64,000 bases of DNA from Actinobacteria bacterium OV320 (GTDB lineage Bacteria; Actinomycetota; Actinomycetes; Streptomycetales; Streptomycetaceae). Under the pieces are notes generated by a model. That model was given only the letters and a program-made list of their open reading frames with translations, was not told where the DNA came from and did not search any database. The DNA lies in contig LJCX01000026.1 of assembly GCA_001298545.1 (NCBI GenBank), positions 372,001-436,000 of the forward strand, given 5' to 3'. Of the stretch, positions 43,392 through 52,124 are shown piece by piece (the stretch's first letter is position 1; each line of letters opens with the position of its first letter). A program made the translations under genes and the position numbers.

Positions 43392-43901
43392 ATGACGGTC
43401 ATACCCGGCCTCGGCTCCCCGCGCCTGGCCTCTCCCGACCTCCTGCGCTCCGTCTTCCGCCGGCATGCCGCGGGGGTCGCCGTGATCACCGCCGCCGGTG
43501 AGAGCGGCCCGGTCGGCTTCACCGCCACCTCGCTCAGCTCCGTCTCCGCCGAGCCGCCGATGCTCTCCTTCGGCATCGGCACCGGAGCCTCCAGCTGGCC
43601 CGTGCTCTCCCGGGCCACGCACGTGGGCGTCCACATACTCGGCGAGCACCAGCAGGAGCTGGCCGCCACCTTCGCCAGGAGCGGCGCCGACCGTTTCGGC
43701 GCGCCGACCGCCTGGCGCGAGGGTCCGCAGGGTGTTCCGGTGCTGGACGACGTGCTGGCGTGGCTGGTGTGCCGGGTCGTCGCGCGGGTCCCGGCGGGCG
43801 ATCACCGCATCGTGCTGGCCGAGGTGGTCCTCGGTGACCCGGAGGGCGCGGGCCGCCCGTTGCTCTACCACCAGGGGCGGTTCACCGCCCTGCGGGATTG
43901 A
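43392..43901 (+). CDS. Flavin reductase family protein
   Basis: The 169-residue protein has FRRHAAGVAVITAAGESGPV, GFTATSLSSVSAEPPMLSFG, an HILGEHQQELAATFA segment, and a C-terminal DHRIVLAEVVLGDPEGAGRP. This is the flavin reductase/HpaC-like FMN-binding split barrel. It supplies reduced flavin to a two-component monooxygenase, although no monooxygenase is next to it. The ATG at 43392 is chosen over 43344. A cysteine-type leader peptide upstream suggests a link to sulfur (e.g. sulfonate) metabolism. Confidence 0.9.
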   Translation: MTVIPGLGSPRLASPDLLRSVFRRHAAGVAVITAAGESGPVGFTATSLSSVSAEPPMLSFGIGTGASSWPVLSRATHVGVHILGEHQQELAATFARSGADRFGAPTAWREGPQGVPVLDDVLAWLVCRVVARVPAGDHRIVLAEVVLGDPEGAGRPLLYHQGRFTALRD

Positions 43902-44119
43902 TCACTGCCGGGCCTTCCTGCGAACTCGTCGAGTTCCGATTACGCTGCGTTGCAAAGGTCACAGTTCAAAGCGCTTGCTTAGCGGGAACGAACTGGGTGT
44001 ACTGACGAGTAATATTTCGGTCGGAGCGCGGGCCGCCCCGACCGGGATCGGCCGCTTGTGGCGCCTATGCTGCCTGGAAGAAGGCAGCCGAGAACTGACG
44101 ATGCAGTAGGAGAGCCGGC

Positions 44120-44908
44120 GTGAGCTTGAGGATCGTTGTCACTGTGAAGTACGTGCCCGACGCCACTGGCGACCGGCACTTCGCCGATGACCTGACCGTC
44201 GACCGGGACGACGTGGACGGTCTGCTCTCCGAGCTCGACGAGTACGCGGTCGAGCAGGCGCTGCAGATCTCCGAGAACTCCGACGACGACGTGGAGATCA
44301 CCGTCCTGACGGTGGGCCCCGAGGACGCCAAGGACGCGCTCCGCAAGGCCCTTTCCATGGGCGCCGACAAGGCGATCCACGTCGAGGACGACGACCTGCA
44401 CGGCACCGACGCCATCGGCACCTCCCTGGTGCTGGCCAAGGCGATCGAGAAGGCCGGCTACGACCTGGTCATCTCCGGCCTGGCCTCCACGGACGGCACC
44501 ATGGGCGTCGTCCCGGCCCTGCTGGCCGAGCGCCTGGGCGTCCCGCAGGTCACCCTGCTCTCCGAGGTCTCCGTCGAGGACGGCACCGTCAAGGGCCGCC
44601 GGGACGGCGACGCCGCCTCCGAGCAGCTCGAGGCCTCCCTGCCGGCCGTCGTGTCGGTCACCGACCAGTCGGGCGAGGCGCGTTACCCGTCGTTCAAGGG
44701 GATCATGGCGGCCAAGAAGAAGCCGGTCGAGGCCTGGGACCTGTCGGACCTGGACCTGGAGGCCGAAGAGGTCGGCCTCGAGGGTGCCTGGACCGCGGTC
44801 GACAGCGCGACCGAGCGTCCGGCCCGCACGGCGGGCACGATCGTCAAGGACGAGGGCGAGGGCGGCAAGCAGCTCGCCGAGTTCCTCGCGGGCCAGAAGT
44901 TCATCTAA
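44120..44908 (+). CDS. etfB: Electron transfer flavoprotein subunit beta
   Basis: The 262-residue protein starts with VTVKYVPDATGDRHFADDL and has ALRKALSMGADKAIHVEDDD, GLASTDGTMGVVPALLAERL, and FKGIMAAKKKPVEAW (the family signature). AMP and part of the electron-transfer interface bind here. With EtfA it passes electrons from acyl-CoA and other dehydrogenases to the respiratory chain. The GTG start has AGGAG at good distance. EtfA follows after 50 bp. Confidence 0.96.
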   Translation: MSLRIVVTVKYVPDATGDRHFADDLTVDRDDVDGLLSELDEYAVEQALQISENSDDDVEITVLTVGPEDAKDALRKALSMGADKAIHVEDDDLHGTDAIGTSLVLAKAIEKAGYDLVISGLASTDGTMGVVPALLAERLGVPQVTLLSEVSVEDGTVKGRRDGDAASEQLEASLPAVVSVTDQSGEARYPSFKGIMAAKKKPVEAWDLSDLDLEAEEVGLEGAWTAVDSATERPARTAGTIVKDEGEGGKQLAEFLAGQKFI

Positions 44909-44958
44909 AGGCCCTTCGCCGACCGCCCCTCAACTTCGTTTCGCAGGAGAGCAATCCC

Positions 44959-45921
44959 ATGGCTGAAGTCCTCGTCTTCGTCGACCACGTGGACGGCGCC
45001 GTCCGCAAGCCCACCCTGGAGCTGCTGACGCTCGCCCGCCGCATCGCCGCGCCGGTCGCCGTCGCCCTCGGCGCGGGCGCCGAGAACACCGCCGCCGCGC
45101 TCGCCGAGCACGGCGCCGTGAAGGTGCTGACCCACGACGCCTCCGAGTACGCCGACTACCTCGTCGTACCGAAGGTCGACGCGCTCCAGGCCGCGGTCGA
45201 GTCGGTCTCCCCGGCCGCCGTCCTCGTCCCGTCCTCCGCCGAGGGCAAGGAGATCGCCGCCCGTCTGGCGCTGCGCATCGGCTCCGGCATCATCACCGAC
45301 GCCACCGACCTCGAGGCCGGCGCCGAGGGTCCGGTGGCCACCCAGTCGGTGTTCGCCGCGTCCTTCACCACCAAGTCCCGTGTCTCCAAGGGCATCCCGG
45401 TCATCACCGTGAAGCCGAACTCGGCCGCCGTCGAGGCCGCCCCGGCCGCCGGCGCCGTCGAGGCCCTCGCGGTGACCTTCTCCGCCCAGGCCACCGGCAC
45501 CAAGGTCACCGGCCGCACGCCGCGTGAGTCGACCGGGCGTCCGGAGCTGACCGAGGCCGCGATCGTGGTCTCCGGCGGCCGCGGTGTCAACGGCGCCGAG
45601 AACTTCGCCCTCATCGAGTCCCTCGCCGACTCCCTCGGCGCGGCCGTCGGCGCCTCCCGCGCCGCGGTGGACGCCGGCTGGTACCCGCACACCAACCAGG
45701 TCGGCCAGACCGGCAAGTCCGTCTCGCCGCAGCTCTACATCGCCAACGGCATCTCCGGCGCCATCCAGCACCGCGCCGGCATGCAGACCTCGAAGACCAT
45801 CGTGGCCGTCAACAAGGACGCCGAGGCCCCGATCTTCGATCTGGTCGACTACGGCGTCGTCGGCGACCTCTTCGACGTCGTCCCGCAGCTCACCGAGGAG
45901 ATCAACACCCGCAAGGGCTGA
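44959..45921 (+). CDS. etfA: Electron transfer flavoprotein subunit alpha
   Basis: The 320-residue protein begins MAEVLVFVDHVDGAVRKPTL. The FAD-binding C-terminal half has IVVSGGRGVNGAENF, AVGASRAAVDAGWYPHTNQV, GQTGKSVSPQLYIANGISGA and HRAGMQTSKTIVAVNKDAEA, all hallmark. It binds FAD and partners EtfB. It is in one operon with etfB and ends at a strong hairpin. Confidence 0.97.
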   Translation: MAEVLVFVDHVDGAVRKPTLELLTLARRIAAPVAVALGAGAENTAAALAEHGAVKVLTHDASEYADYLVVPKVDALQAAVESVSPAAVLVPSSAEGKEIAARLALRIGSGIITDATDLEAGAEGPVATQSVFAASFTTKSRVSKGIPVITVKPNSAAVEAAPAAGAVEALAVTFSAQATGTKVTGRTPRESTGRPELTEAAIVVSGGRGVNGAENFALIESLADSLGAAVGASRAAVDAGWYPHTNQVGQTGKSVSPQLYIANGISGAIQHRAGMQTSKTIVAVNKDAEAPIFDLVDYGVVGDLFDVVPQLTEEINTRKG

Positions 45922-45944
45922 TCACCCGGCAGTCGCAGGACTGT

Positions 45945-45983
45945 CCGAGGCCCCCGTGACCGCACAGGTCACGGGGGCCTCGG
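45945..45983. terminator. Perfect 16-bp hairpin after etfBA
   Basis: Stem 45945-45960 pairs with 45968-45983 around a 7-base loop. It sits between etfA and the convergent phosphatase gene and can serve both. Confidence 0.85.
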
Positions 45984-45984
45984 C

Positions 45985-46905
45985 TCATTCCAGGGTCATC
46001 GAGGCCTGCACCGGCAGGTGATCGCTCGGGTACTGGCCGTCCAGGTGGAAGGTGTCGGTCCATTCCCGGTGGACGGTGACGCCCGGCGTCGCCAGGATCC
46101 AGTCGATCCGGTCCCCGTTCGGCGTGAGCGGCTTGTACCCGTGGTAGGTCGCGTAGGCCCCGCCACGCGCGCGTGCCGTGTCCCAGGTGTCGACCAGCCC
46201 GGCGGCCAGCAGCCTGTCGTAGACCGGATTGACGTGGGCGACGGCGTTGAAGTCCCCGGTCAGCAGCAGTGGCAGGGAGCGGTCCAGGCGGGCGATCCGT
46301 GCGGCGATCAGGTCGGCGGAGCGCACGCGCGCGTACTGGCTGGCGTTGTCGAGATGGGTGTTGAGGACGTAGAACTCCTGCCGCGCGCGCAGATCACGGA
46401 AGCGGACCCAGGTGACCATGCGGGGGTAGTCCGCCCCCCAGGTGTTGGAGCCGAGCACGTCGGGTGTGTCGGACAGCCAGAAGTGCGCGTGTTCGACCGG
46501 GGCGAGCCGACGGGTGTCGTAGAAGACGGCCACCGCCTCCGGGTCTTCCACGCTGCGGCCCTTGCCGATCCAGTCGTAGTGCGGACCGAGGTCGGCCTCG
46601 ATGTCGCGCAACTGGGCCGGCAGACCCTCCTGGGTGCCGATGACGTGCGGTGCGGCCCCGCGCAGCAGTGCGCGCATCACCGGACGGCGGACCGCCCAGG
46701 TGTGGGCGTCCTTGGCGCCCGGGTAGCGCAGATTGAAGGTCATGACCTTCAGTGGCGGCACGGGCGCGGACTGAAGCGCCCCGCGCGCCTGGCTCTCGTG
46801 CCGGGTGGCGGACGACCCTGCCGTGCCCAGCACGGGCACGGTCGCCAGGACGGCCAGGGCCGTGCGCAGCCCAGCCCGTCGGGTCTGCACCGTGGTGCCG
46901 GTCAT
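45985..46905 (-). CDS. Secreted endonuclease/exonuclease/phosphatase family protein
   Basis: The 306-residue protein has an N-terminal signal (RRAGLRTALAVLATVPVLGT). Its EEP fold includes VMTFNLRYPGAKDAHTW, VIGTQEGLPAQLRDIE, FYVLNTHLDNASQYAR, LLLTGDFNAVAHVNPVY, DRIDWILATPGVTVH and a final SDHLPVQASM with the catalytic His. It probably acts on a phospholipid or nucleotide phosphodiester outside the cell. It is divergent from the aldolase gene at 47105. Confidence 0.92.
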   Translation of the reverse strand: MTGTTVQTRRAGLRTALAVLATVPVLGTAGSSATRHESQARGALQSAPVPPLKVMTFNLRYPGAKDAHTWAVRRPVMRALLRGAAPHVIGTQEGLPAQLRDIEADLGPHYDWIGKGRSVEDPEAVAVFYDTRRLAPVEHAHFWLSDTPDVLGSNTWGADYPRMVTWVRFRDLRARQEFYVLNTHLDNASQYARVRSADLIAARIARLDRSLPLLLTGDFNAVAHVNPVYDRLLAAGLVDTWDTARARGGAYATYHGYKPLTPNGDRIDWILATPGVTVHREWTDTFHLDGQYPSDHLPVQASMTLE

Positions 46906-47072
46906 ATGTTCCCTCCCTTGTGAGACAGGATGAAGGTGAGGACGGTTGTGCGGAAGGGGGATACGGGGGAGGCGGTGTTCCGGTGAGTGCCGGTGACCGC
47001 GGGGGCCGCGCCGTGGACAGGGTGTTGACCTGCCGGAAGCTGCACGGATAACTTCGCTCTACGGATTGTTGA

Positions 47073-47087
47073 TTCCGTACAGCGGAA
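47073..47087. promoter_or_regulatory. TTCCG-CGGAA inverted repeat upstream of the aldolase gene
   Basis: TTCCG (47073-47077) and CGGAA (47083-47087) are symmetric around TACAG, 17 bp before the ATG at 47105. A second overlapping pair, TACGGA (47060-47065) with TCCGTA (47074-47079), is also present. A repressor site is likely; the protein is unknown. Confidence 0.45.
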
Positions 47088-47104
47088 AAACCGGAGGGTG
47101 TGGA

Positions 47105-48409
47105 ATGGGTCAGGGCCAGCAGGAGACGGTCACGACGAGCCTCGCGGGCGCCGTCAGCGAGGAGATCAGCGCCTCCCTCGCCCCGGTCGACGCCGAACTC
47201 GACCGTCGCTACCCCGGCGACCCCGGCACCCGGCAGCCCGTCCACACCGTCTACGTCCCCGGCGACGCCTTCGACGCCGACACCATCCGCTCCTGGGGCG
47301 ACCGGGCCCTCGCCGCGCTCGACGAGCACGCCCCCGACGCGGCGTCCTTCGCCGCCTGTCTCGGCCTCTCCCAGGACCTCGCCGAGCCCGTGTACGCGCG
47401 CGTGCGGGCCAAGCTGGAGCGCGAGCCCATCGAGGACCTGCGCGTCGACTTCGAGGACGGCTACGGCCCCCGCCCGGACGCCGAGGAGGACGCGACGGCC
47501 GCCCGCGCGGCCCGGCTGATCGCGGAGGCGAGCGCGAAGGGCACCGGGGCCCCGTACATGGGCATCCGCATGAAGTGCCTGGAGGCCGCGGTGCGCGACC
47601 GGGGCATCCGCACCCTCGACATCTTCCTCACCGGCCTGATGGAGAACGGCGGCCTTCCCGACGGCCTGGTGCTGACCCTGCCTAAGGTGACCTATCCGGA
47701 GCAGGTCACCGCGATGGTCCGGCTCCTGGAGGCCTTCGAGCGGGCGCGGGGCCTCGACCCCGGACGGCTCGGCTTCGAGATCCAGATCGAGACCAGCCAG
47801 TCCATCCTCGCCACCGACGGCACCGCCACGGTCGCCCGCATGATCCAGGCGGCCCGGGGCCGCGCCACCGGCCTCCACTACGGCACCTTCGACTACAGCG
47901 CCTGTCTCGGCGTCTCCGCCGCCTACCAGGCCAGCGACCACCCCGCCGCCGACCACGCCAAGGCGATCATGCAGGTCGCGGCCGCCGGCACCGGGGTACG
48001 TGTCTCGGACGGCTCCACGAACGTGCTGCCGGTCGGCCCGACCGAGCAGGTGCACGCCGCCTGGCGGCTGCACTACGGACTCACCCGCCGCGCCCTGTCC
48101 CGCGCCTACTACCAGGGCTGGGACATGCACCCCGGGCACATCCCCACCCGCTACGCGGCCGTCTTCGCCTTCTACCGGGAGGGTTTCGCCCAGGCCGCCG
48201 AGCGGCTCGCGCGGTACGCCAACCGGGCCGGCGGCGATGTGATGGACGAGCCCGCGACCGCCAAGGCCCTCAGCGGCTACCTGCTGCGCGGCCTGGACTG
48301 CGGCGCCCTCGACCTCGCCGAGGTGAGCGGCGCCACCGGGCTCGGCCGGGCGGCCCTGGAGAGCTTCGCGACGCCGCGCCGAGGTGATCTGACGGTCTCC
48401 GGGCAGTAG
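47105..48409 (+). CDS. DUF6986/HpcH-HpaI aldolase/citrate-lyase family protein
   Basis: The 434-residue TIM-barrel enzyme of the CitE/HpcH superfamily has VDFEDGYGPRPDAEED, YMGIRMKCLEAAVRDRG, LTLPKVTYPEQV, LGFEIQIETSQSIL (metal Glu), HYGTFDYSACLGVSAAY (metal Asp), and WDMHPGHIPTRYAAVFAFY. It likely cleaves or condenses a glyoxylate-type substrate. The ATG has GGAGGGTG 6 bp upstream. It is longer than typical CitE (about 290) and matches the DUF6986 group. Confidence 0.85.
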   Translation: MGQGQQETVTTSLAGAVSEEISASLAPVDAELDRRYPGDPGTRQPVHTVYVPGDAFDADTIRSWGDRALAALDEHAPDAASFAACLGLSQDLAEPVYARVRAKLEREPIEDLRVDFEDGYGPRPDAEEDATAARAARLIAEASAKGTGAPYMGIRMKCLEAAVRDRGIRTLDIFLTGLMENGGLPDGLVLTLPKVTYPEQVTAMVRLLEAFERARGLDPGRLGFEIQIETSQSILATDGTATVARMIQAARGRATGLHYGTFDYSACLGVSAAYQASDHPAADHAKAIMQVAAAGTGVRVSDGSTNVLPVGPTEQVHAAWRLHYGLTRRALSRAYYQGWDMHPGHIPTRYAAVFAFYREGFAQAAERLARYANRAGGDVMDEPATAKALSGYLLRGLDCGALDLAEVSGATGLGRAALESFATPRRGDLTVSGQ

Positions 48410-48495
48410 GGCGGCCGGCAGCGGGGCGACAGCGCGCAGGGGGTGTGACCGGCCGGGGTGAGAGACGCCGACCGGCCACCGGCCCTCAGGGGCGA

Positions 48496-48885
48496 CTACT
48501 GCTCAGGAAAGGTGTACGGGGTCGTGATGATCTCCATGCCGTGCCCGGCGGGATCCATGAAGTACACACCCCGGCCGCCGTGGTGATGGTTGATCTCACC
48601 CGGCTGCTTGCCGTGCGGATCGGCGAAGTACGTGATCCCCGCCCGCTCGATCCGCTCGAAGGCCGCGTCGAACTCCTCGTCAGAGACGAGGAACGCGTAG
48701 TGCTGCATGACGATCGACTCCACCGGGACGGCGGCGAAGTCCAGGGTGACGCCGTTGCTGGTGTTCACCGGGACGAACGGGCCCCACTCGGGCCCGACTT
48801 CGAGTCCCAGGATGTGGGCCAGGAACTCGGCGGACTCCCGGTTGTCGCGGGAGTGGACGATGGTGTGGTTCAACTCGACTGACAT
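48496..48885 (-). CDS. VOC family protein, extradiol-dioxygenase-like
   Basis: The 129-residue protein starts MSVELNHTIVHSRDNRESAE. The His (NHTIVHS), mid HYAFLVSDEEFDAAFERIER and late Glu (YFMDPAGHGMEIIT) positions fit the metal triad of VOC enzymes. A NHHHGGRGVYFMDP loop is His-rich. The ATG at 48885 with GGAGG 10 bp upstream is favoured over 48927. It is possibly a small lyase or dioxygenase-like protein. Confidence 0.88.
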   Translation of the reverse strand: MSVELNHTIVHSRDNRESAEFLAHILGLEVGPEWGPFVPVNTSNGVTLDFAAVPVESIVMQHYAFLVSDEEFDAAFERIERAGITYFADPHGKQPGEINHHHGGRGVYFMDPAGHGMEIITTPYTFPEQ

Positions 48886-48971
48886 GTGTGGAATGCCTCC
48901 GTAAGGCAAACTCACGGGCACCTCCATGCCTCACCCGGCCGGTGACCGACACGCGATGCCGTTCGATCATT

Positions 48972-49709
48972 CTATCGGACGTGCAGGTGTTCCAGGCCGG
49001 ACGCGGTCACCAGCTTCTCTTCCGCGAACAGCCGGGTACCCCGGTCGCACAGCCCGGCGTCGGCCCTGGCGCGGGCACAGAACTCCTCCGGGGTCGCCCC
49101 GAACAGCTCCCGCAACGCCGTTGACCGTGCGAGGAGTTCGGTGATCAGGGCGCGCTGCCCGGGATGGCGGCGCGGGATGCCGTCGCCGTGGTGCAGCACG
49201 CCATGATGATTCACGTACGCGAACGCGTCGAGCAGTGCCTCGCCGTTCTCCAGCTCGACCCGGAAACCCGGCGCGGGCAGCAGGACCCGGTCGTAGTTCG
49301 GCTCCGTCGCGTCGATCAGGGCGAGTTGCTCCGGGTCCAGCCAGATGACGAACAACTCCCGGGTGACGCCGGGGGCGTCGACGGGGGACGCGGACACATA
49401 GCCCACGCGGCTGACATGCGCCGAGACGCCGACGTCGATGCCCGTCACCCGGGCCCTCACCATGGGGATCGGTGAGGTGACGTCGAACTCGGCCATCTTG
49501 TGCCGCAGTTGGGCGGGACTGGCGTTGGACCCGACGGCCACGACCGGAGTGCGCCCGGGATGCGTCAGCCGGTCCAGCGGCAGCAGCTCGTCCCCGTGGA
49601 GCAGCCCGGACGTGGCCGGCCAGGCGCCGGGATAGCTCAGCGGGTGGTCGCGCGGCGCGTCGGCCAGGCCCAGCGCGCGAAGTGTGCGGTGCTCGTCGCG
49701 GGTGTCCAT
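48972..49709 (-). CDS. GGCT-like fold hypothetical protein
   Basis: The 245-residue protein starts MDTRDEHRTLRALGLADA. It has VVAVGSNASPAQLRHKM, which resembles the GSN loop of gamma-glutamylcyclotransferase-like proteins, plus ARVTGIDVGVSAHVSRVGY and ELFVIWLDPEQLALIDATEP. The usual catalytic Glu cannot be placed with certainty. It lies 7 bp downstream of the lacI-like gene and may share its transcript. Function is unclear. Confidence 0.65.
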   Translation of the reverse strand: MDTRDEHRTLRALGLADAPRDHPLSYPGAWPATSGLLHGDELLPLDRLTHPGRTPVVAVGSNASPAQLRHKMAEFDVTSPIPMVRARVTGIDVGVSAHVSRVGYVSASPVDAPGVTRELFVIWLDPEQLALIDATEPNYDRVLLPAPGFRVELENGEALLDAFAYVNHHGVLHHGDGIPRRHPGQRALITELLARSTALRELFGATPEEFCARARADAGLCDRGTRLFAEEKLVTASGLEHLHVR

Positions 49710-49715
49710 GGCGTC

Positions 49716-50753
49716 TCAGTCGGCCGGCGGCAGTTCGCCCGAGCCGCGCGTGACGAGCCGGGTCGGCAGTTCGATGCGCTCGGGGGTGATGAGAGTGCCG
49801 TCCAGCTGCCCGAACAGGCGCTCCGCGGCGGTACGGCCCAAAGTGGCCGCGTCCTGGGCGACCACCGTGACCCCCGGCTGGAGCAGGTCGGCGAGCTCCA
49901 GGTCGTCGAAGGCCACCAGGGCGACCCGCCGGGCCTGCTCGGCGAGCACCCGGATCACGGTGACCGTCACCCGGTTGTTGCCCGAGAAGATCGCCGTGAC
50001 CGGCGCGGGCCCGGACAGCATGTCCTCGGCCGCGCGGCGCACCCGCAGGGGATCGGTGGCGCCCAGCGACATCCAGGCGTCCTCGACGGGTATGCCGGCG
50101 TCCTCCATCGCCGTCCGGTAGCCGCGCAGACGCTCGGCGGCGGTGTGGATACGGGGCATGTCGCCGATGAAGCCGATCCGGCGGTGGCCGTGCGCCACGA
50201 GATGGGTCACGCCCTCGTGGGCGCCGCCGAAGTTGTCCGACAGGACGCAGTCGGCGTCGATCTGCCCGGCCGGCCGGTCCACGAACACCGTGGCGACGCC
50301 CGCCTTTATCTCGGGCTCCAGGTACCGGTGGTCGTCGCCGGCCGGGATCACCACCAGACCGTCCACCCGGCGCGCGCACAGCGCCAGCGCCAGCTCCTGC
50401 TCCCGGTCCGGGTCCTCGGCGCTGGAGCCGTTGATGAGCAGGGCGCCGTGGGCGCGGGCGACTTCCTCCACCGCACGGCTGAGCGGCCCGTAGAACGGGT
50501 CGGCGAGGTCCTCCAGGACCAGGCCGATACTGGCCGTGCTGCCCTTGCGCAGCACCCGGGCGCTGTCGTTGCGGCGGAAGCCGAGCGCGTCGATGGCCTC
50601 CTGGACGCGGCGTTCCGTCTCGGGCGTGACGCCCGGCTCGCCGTTCACCACGCGGGAGACCGTCTTGAGGCCGACTCCGGCGCGAGCGGCGACGTCCTTC
50701 ATGGTGGGACGGTTGCCGTAGCGGCTCTCGGGCCGGCGCTGCGTCTCGGGCAC
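49716..50753 (-). CDS. LacI family transcriptional regulator
   Basis: The 345-residue protein has the LacI HTH (MKDVAARAGVGLKTVSRVVN, with the hinge NDSARVLRKGSTASIGLVLE) and a type I periplasmic-binding-like sugar domain (ADPFYGPLSRAVEEVARAHG, IFSGNNRVTVTVIRVLA, VALVAFDDLELADLLQPGVT). The GTG at 50753 gives the normal N-terminus; the frame up to 51089 is antisense to the ROK gene. It is divergent from the ROK kinase with a palindromic operator between them. It likely senses the kinase's sugar or sugar phosphate. Confidence 0.92.
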   Translation of the reverse strand: MPETQRRPESRYGNRPTMKDVAARAGVGLKTVSRVVNGEPGVTPETERRVQEAIDALGFRRNDSARVLRKGSTASIGLVLEDLADPFYGPLSRAVEEVARAHGALLINGSSAEDPDREQELALALCARRVDGLVVIPAGDDHRYLEPEIKAGVATVFVDRPAGQIDADCVLSDNFGGAHEGVTHLVAHGHRRIGFIGDMPRIHTAAERLRGYRTAMEDAGIPVEDAWMSLGATDPLRVRRAAEDMLSGPAPVTAIFSGNNRVTVTVIRVLAEQARRVALVAFDDLELADLLQPGVTVVAQDAATLGRTAAERLFGQLDGTLITPERIELPTRLVTRGSGELPPAD

Positions 50754-50877
50754 GATGCTGTGTCCTGTCCTGTCGTCCACGGGAGGTCGGCCATGCACGC
50801 CGTCCACAAAGTGTTGCGCACGGGGATGCGTGGGTCCCAGGGTGTGTATGAGGATGTGGCGTCGAGCATAGAGCCTG

Positions 50878-50889
50878 GACAACGTTGTC
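50878..50889. promoter_or_regulatory. LacI-family operator between lacI-like and ROK genes
   Basis: GACAACGTTGTC is a perfect 12-bp palindrome with the central CG typical of LacI-family sites. It lies about 125 bp from the regulator start and 97 bp from the ROK start. Confidence 0.75.
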
Positions 50890-50985
50890 AGATGCGGGAG
50901 AGACTGTCCACCGCATCTCCGGCCCGCGGCCCCCAATCGCTGGACCGGCCAGCCCTTCCATGGTGGACCGGGAGAAACCAGACTG

Positions 50986-51957
50986 ATGTACACCGACCTC
51001 GTGGCCGCGCTCGACATCGGCGGCACCAAGATCGCCGGAGCGCTGGTGGACGGCGACGGCACGATCCTGGCCCGCGCGCAGCGCCCCACGCCCGCTCAGG
51101 AGAACGGCGACACCGTGATGCGGGCCGTCGAGGAGACGCTGGCGGAGCTGACCGCGGCTCCGCTGTGGGGGCGCGTCCGAGCCGTCGGCATCGGCAGCGC
51201 GGGTCCGGTGGACGCCTCGGCGGGCACCGTCAGCCCGGTGAACGTGCCTGGCTGGCGCGACTTTCCGCTGGTCGACCGGGTCCGGGCGGTGACGGGGAAC
51301 CTCCCCGTCGAACTCATCGGCGACGGCGTGGCGATCACCGCGGCCGAACACTGGCAGGGCGCCGCCCGCGGGCACGACAACGCGCTGTGCATGGTGGTCT
51401 CCACCGGCGTCGGCGGCGGTCTGGTGCTGGGCGGCCGACTGCACCCCGGCCCCACCGGCAACGCCGGACACATCGGCCACATCAGCGTCGAACTCGACGG
51501 GGACCCGTGCCCGTGCGGCGGCCGCGGCTGTGTGGAACGCATCGCCAGCGGTCCCCACATCGCCCGCCGGGCCCTCGAGAACGGCTGGCTGCCCGGCCCC
51601 GACGGCGACACCTCCGCGGCCGCGGTGGCCGCCGCCGCCCGCGCGGGCGACCCGGTCGCGGTGGCGTCCTTCGAACGGGCCGCCCAGGCCCTGGCCGCCG
51701 GTATCGCGGCCACCGCGACCCTCGTCGAGATCGACATCGCGGTGATCGGCGGGGGCGTGGGCAAGGCGGGCGAGGTGCTGTTCGCCCCCCTGCGCCGGGC
51801 GCTTCGCGACTACGCCACCCTCTCCTTCGTGCAGCGCCTGACCGTGACGCCGGCGCAGATGGGCACGGACGCGGGCCTGGTGGGTGCGGCCGCGGCAGCG
51901 CTGTCGGCGAGCGCGGGGGCCGGGGCGGGCGCGGGCGCCACGGCGGCGGGGGTCTGA
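50986..51957 (+). CDS. ROK family sugar kinase (glucokinase-like)
   Basis: The 323-residue protein has the ATP loop VAALDIGGTKIAGALVDGDG, GIGSAGPVDASAGTV, MVVSTGVGGGLVLGGRLHPG, and the zinc motif CPCGGRGCVE. This is a full ROK kinase and not a repressor, as no HTH is present. The substrate is a hexose or similar. It is divergent from the LacI regulator with an operator between, which suggests substrate-responsive control. The C-terminus is an Ala/Gly-rich tail of about 20 residues. Confidence 0.92.
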   Translation: MYTDLVAALDIGGTKIAGALVDGDGTILARAQRPTPAQENGDTVMRAVEETLAELTAAPLWGRVRAVGIGSAGPVDASAGTVSPVNVPGWRDFPLVDRVRAVTGNLPVELIGDGVAITAAEHWQGAARGHDNALCMVVSTGVGGGLVLGGRLHPGPTGNAGHIGHISVELDGDPCPCGGRGCVERIASGPHIARRALENGWLPGPDGDTSAAAVAAAARAGDPVAVASFERAAQALAAGIAATATLVEIDIAVIGGGVGKAGEVLFAPLRRALRDYATLSFVQRLTVTPAQMGTDAGLVGAAAAALSASAGAGAGAGATAAGV

Positions 51958-52124
51958 CGCCGACGGGCGGCCGCCTGGAAAAACGTTTCCGGCGTCGCCG
52001 TGGTGTGCGGGGCACCGGCGGACCGGACCGGACCGGGTTGCCGGTGCTCGTGTGCGCGTCGGACGAGCTGGGGCGGTGCGGGCACGGGCGGGGCCCGACC
52101 GCCACCCGGCCGGCCGGGCGACGC

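Noticed and set aside
43969..43976. AAGCGCTT palindrome upstream of etfB
   Set aside because: It resembles the site near the pectate lyase gene but is short, unsupported by flanking symmetry, and next to a housekeeping operon; probably chance.
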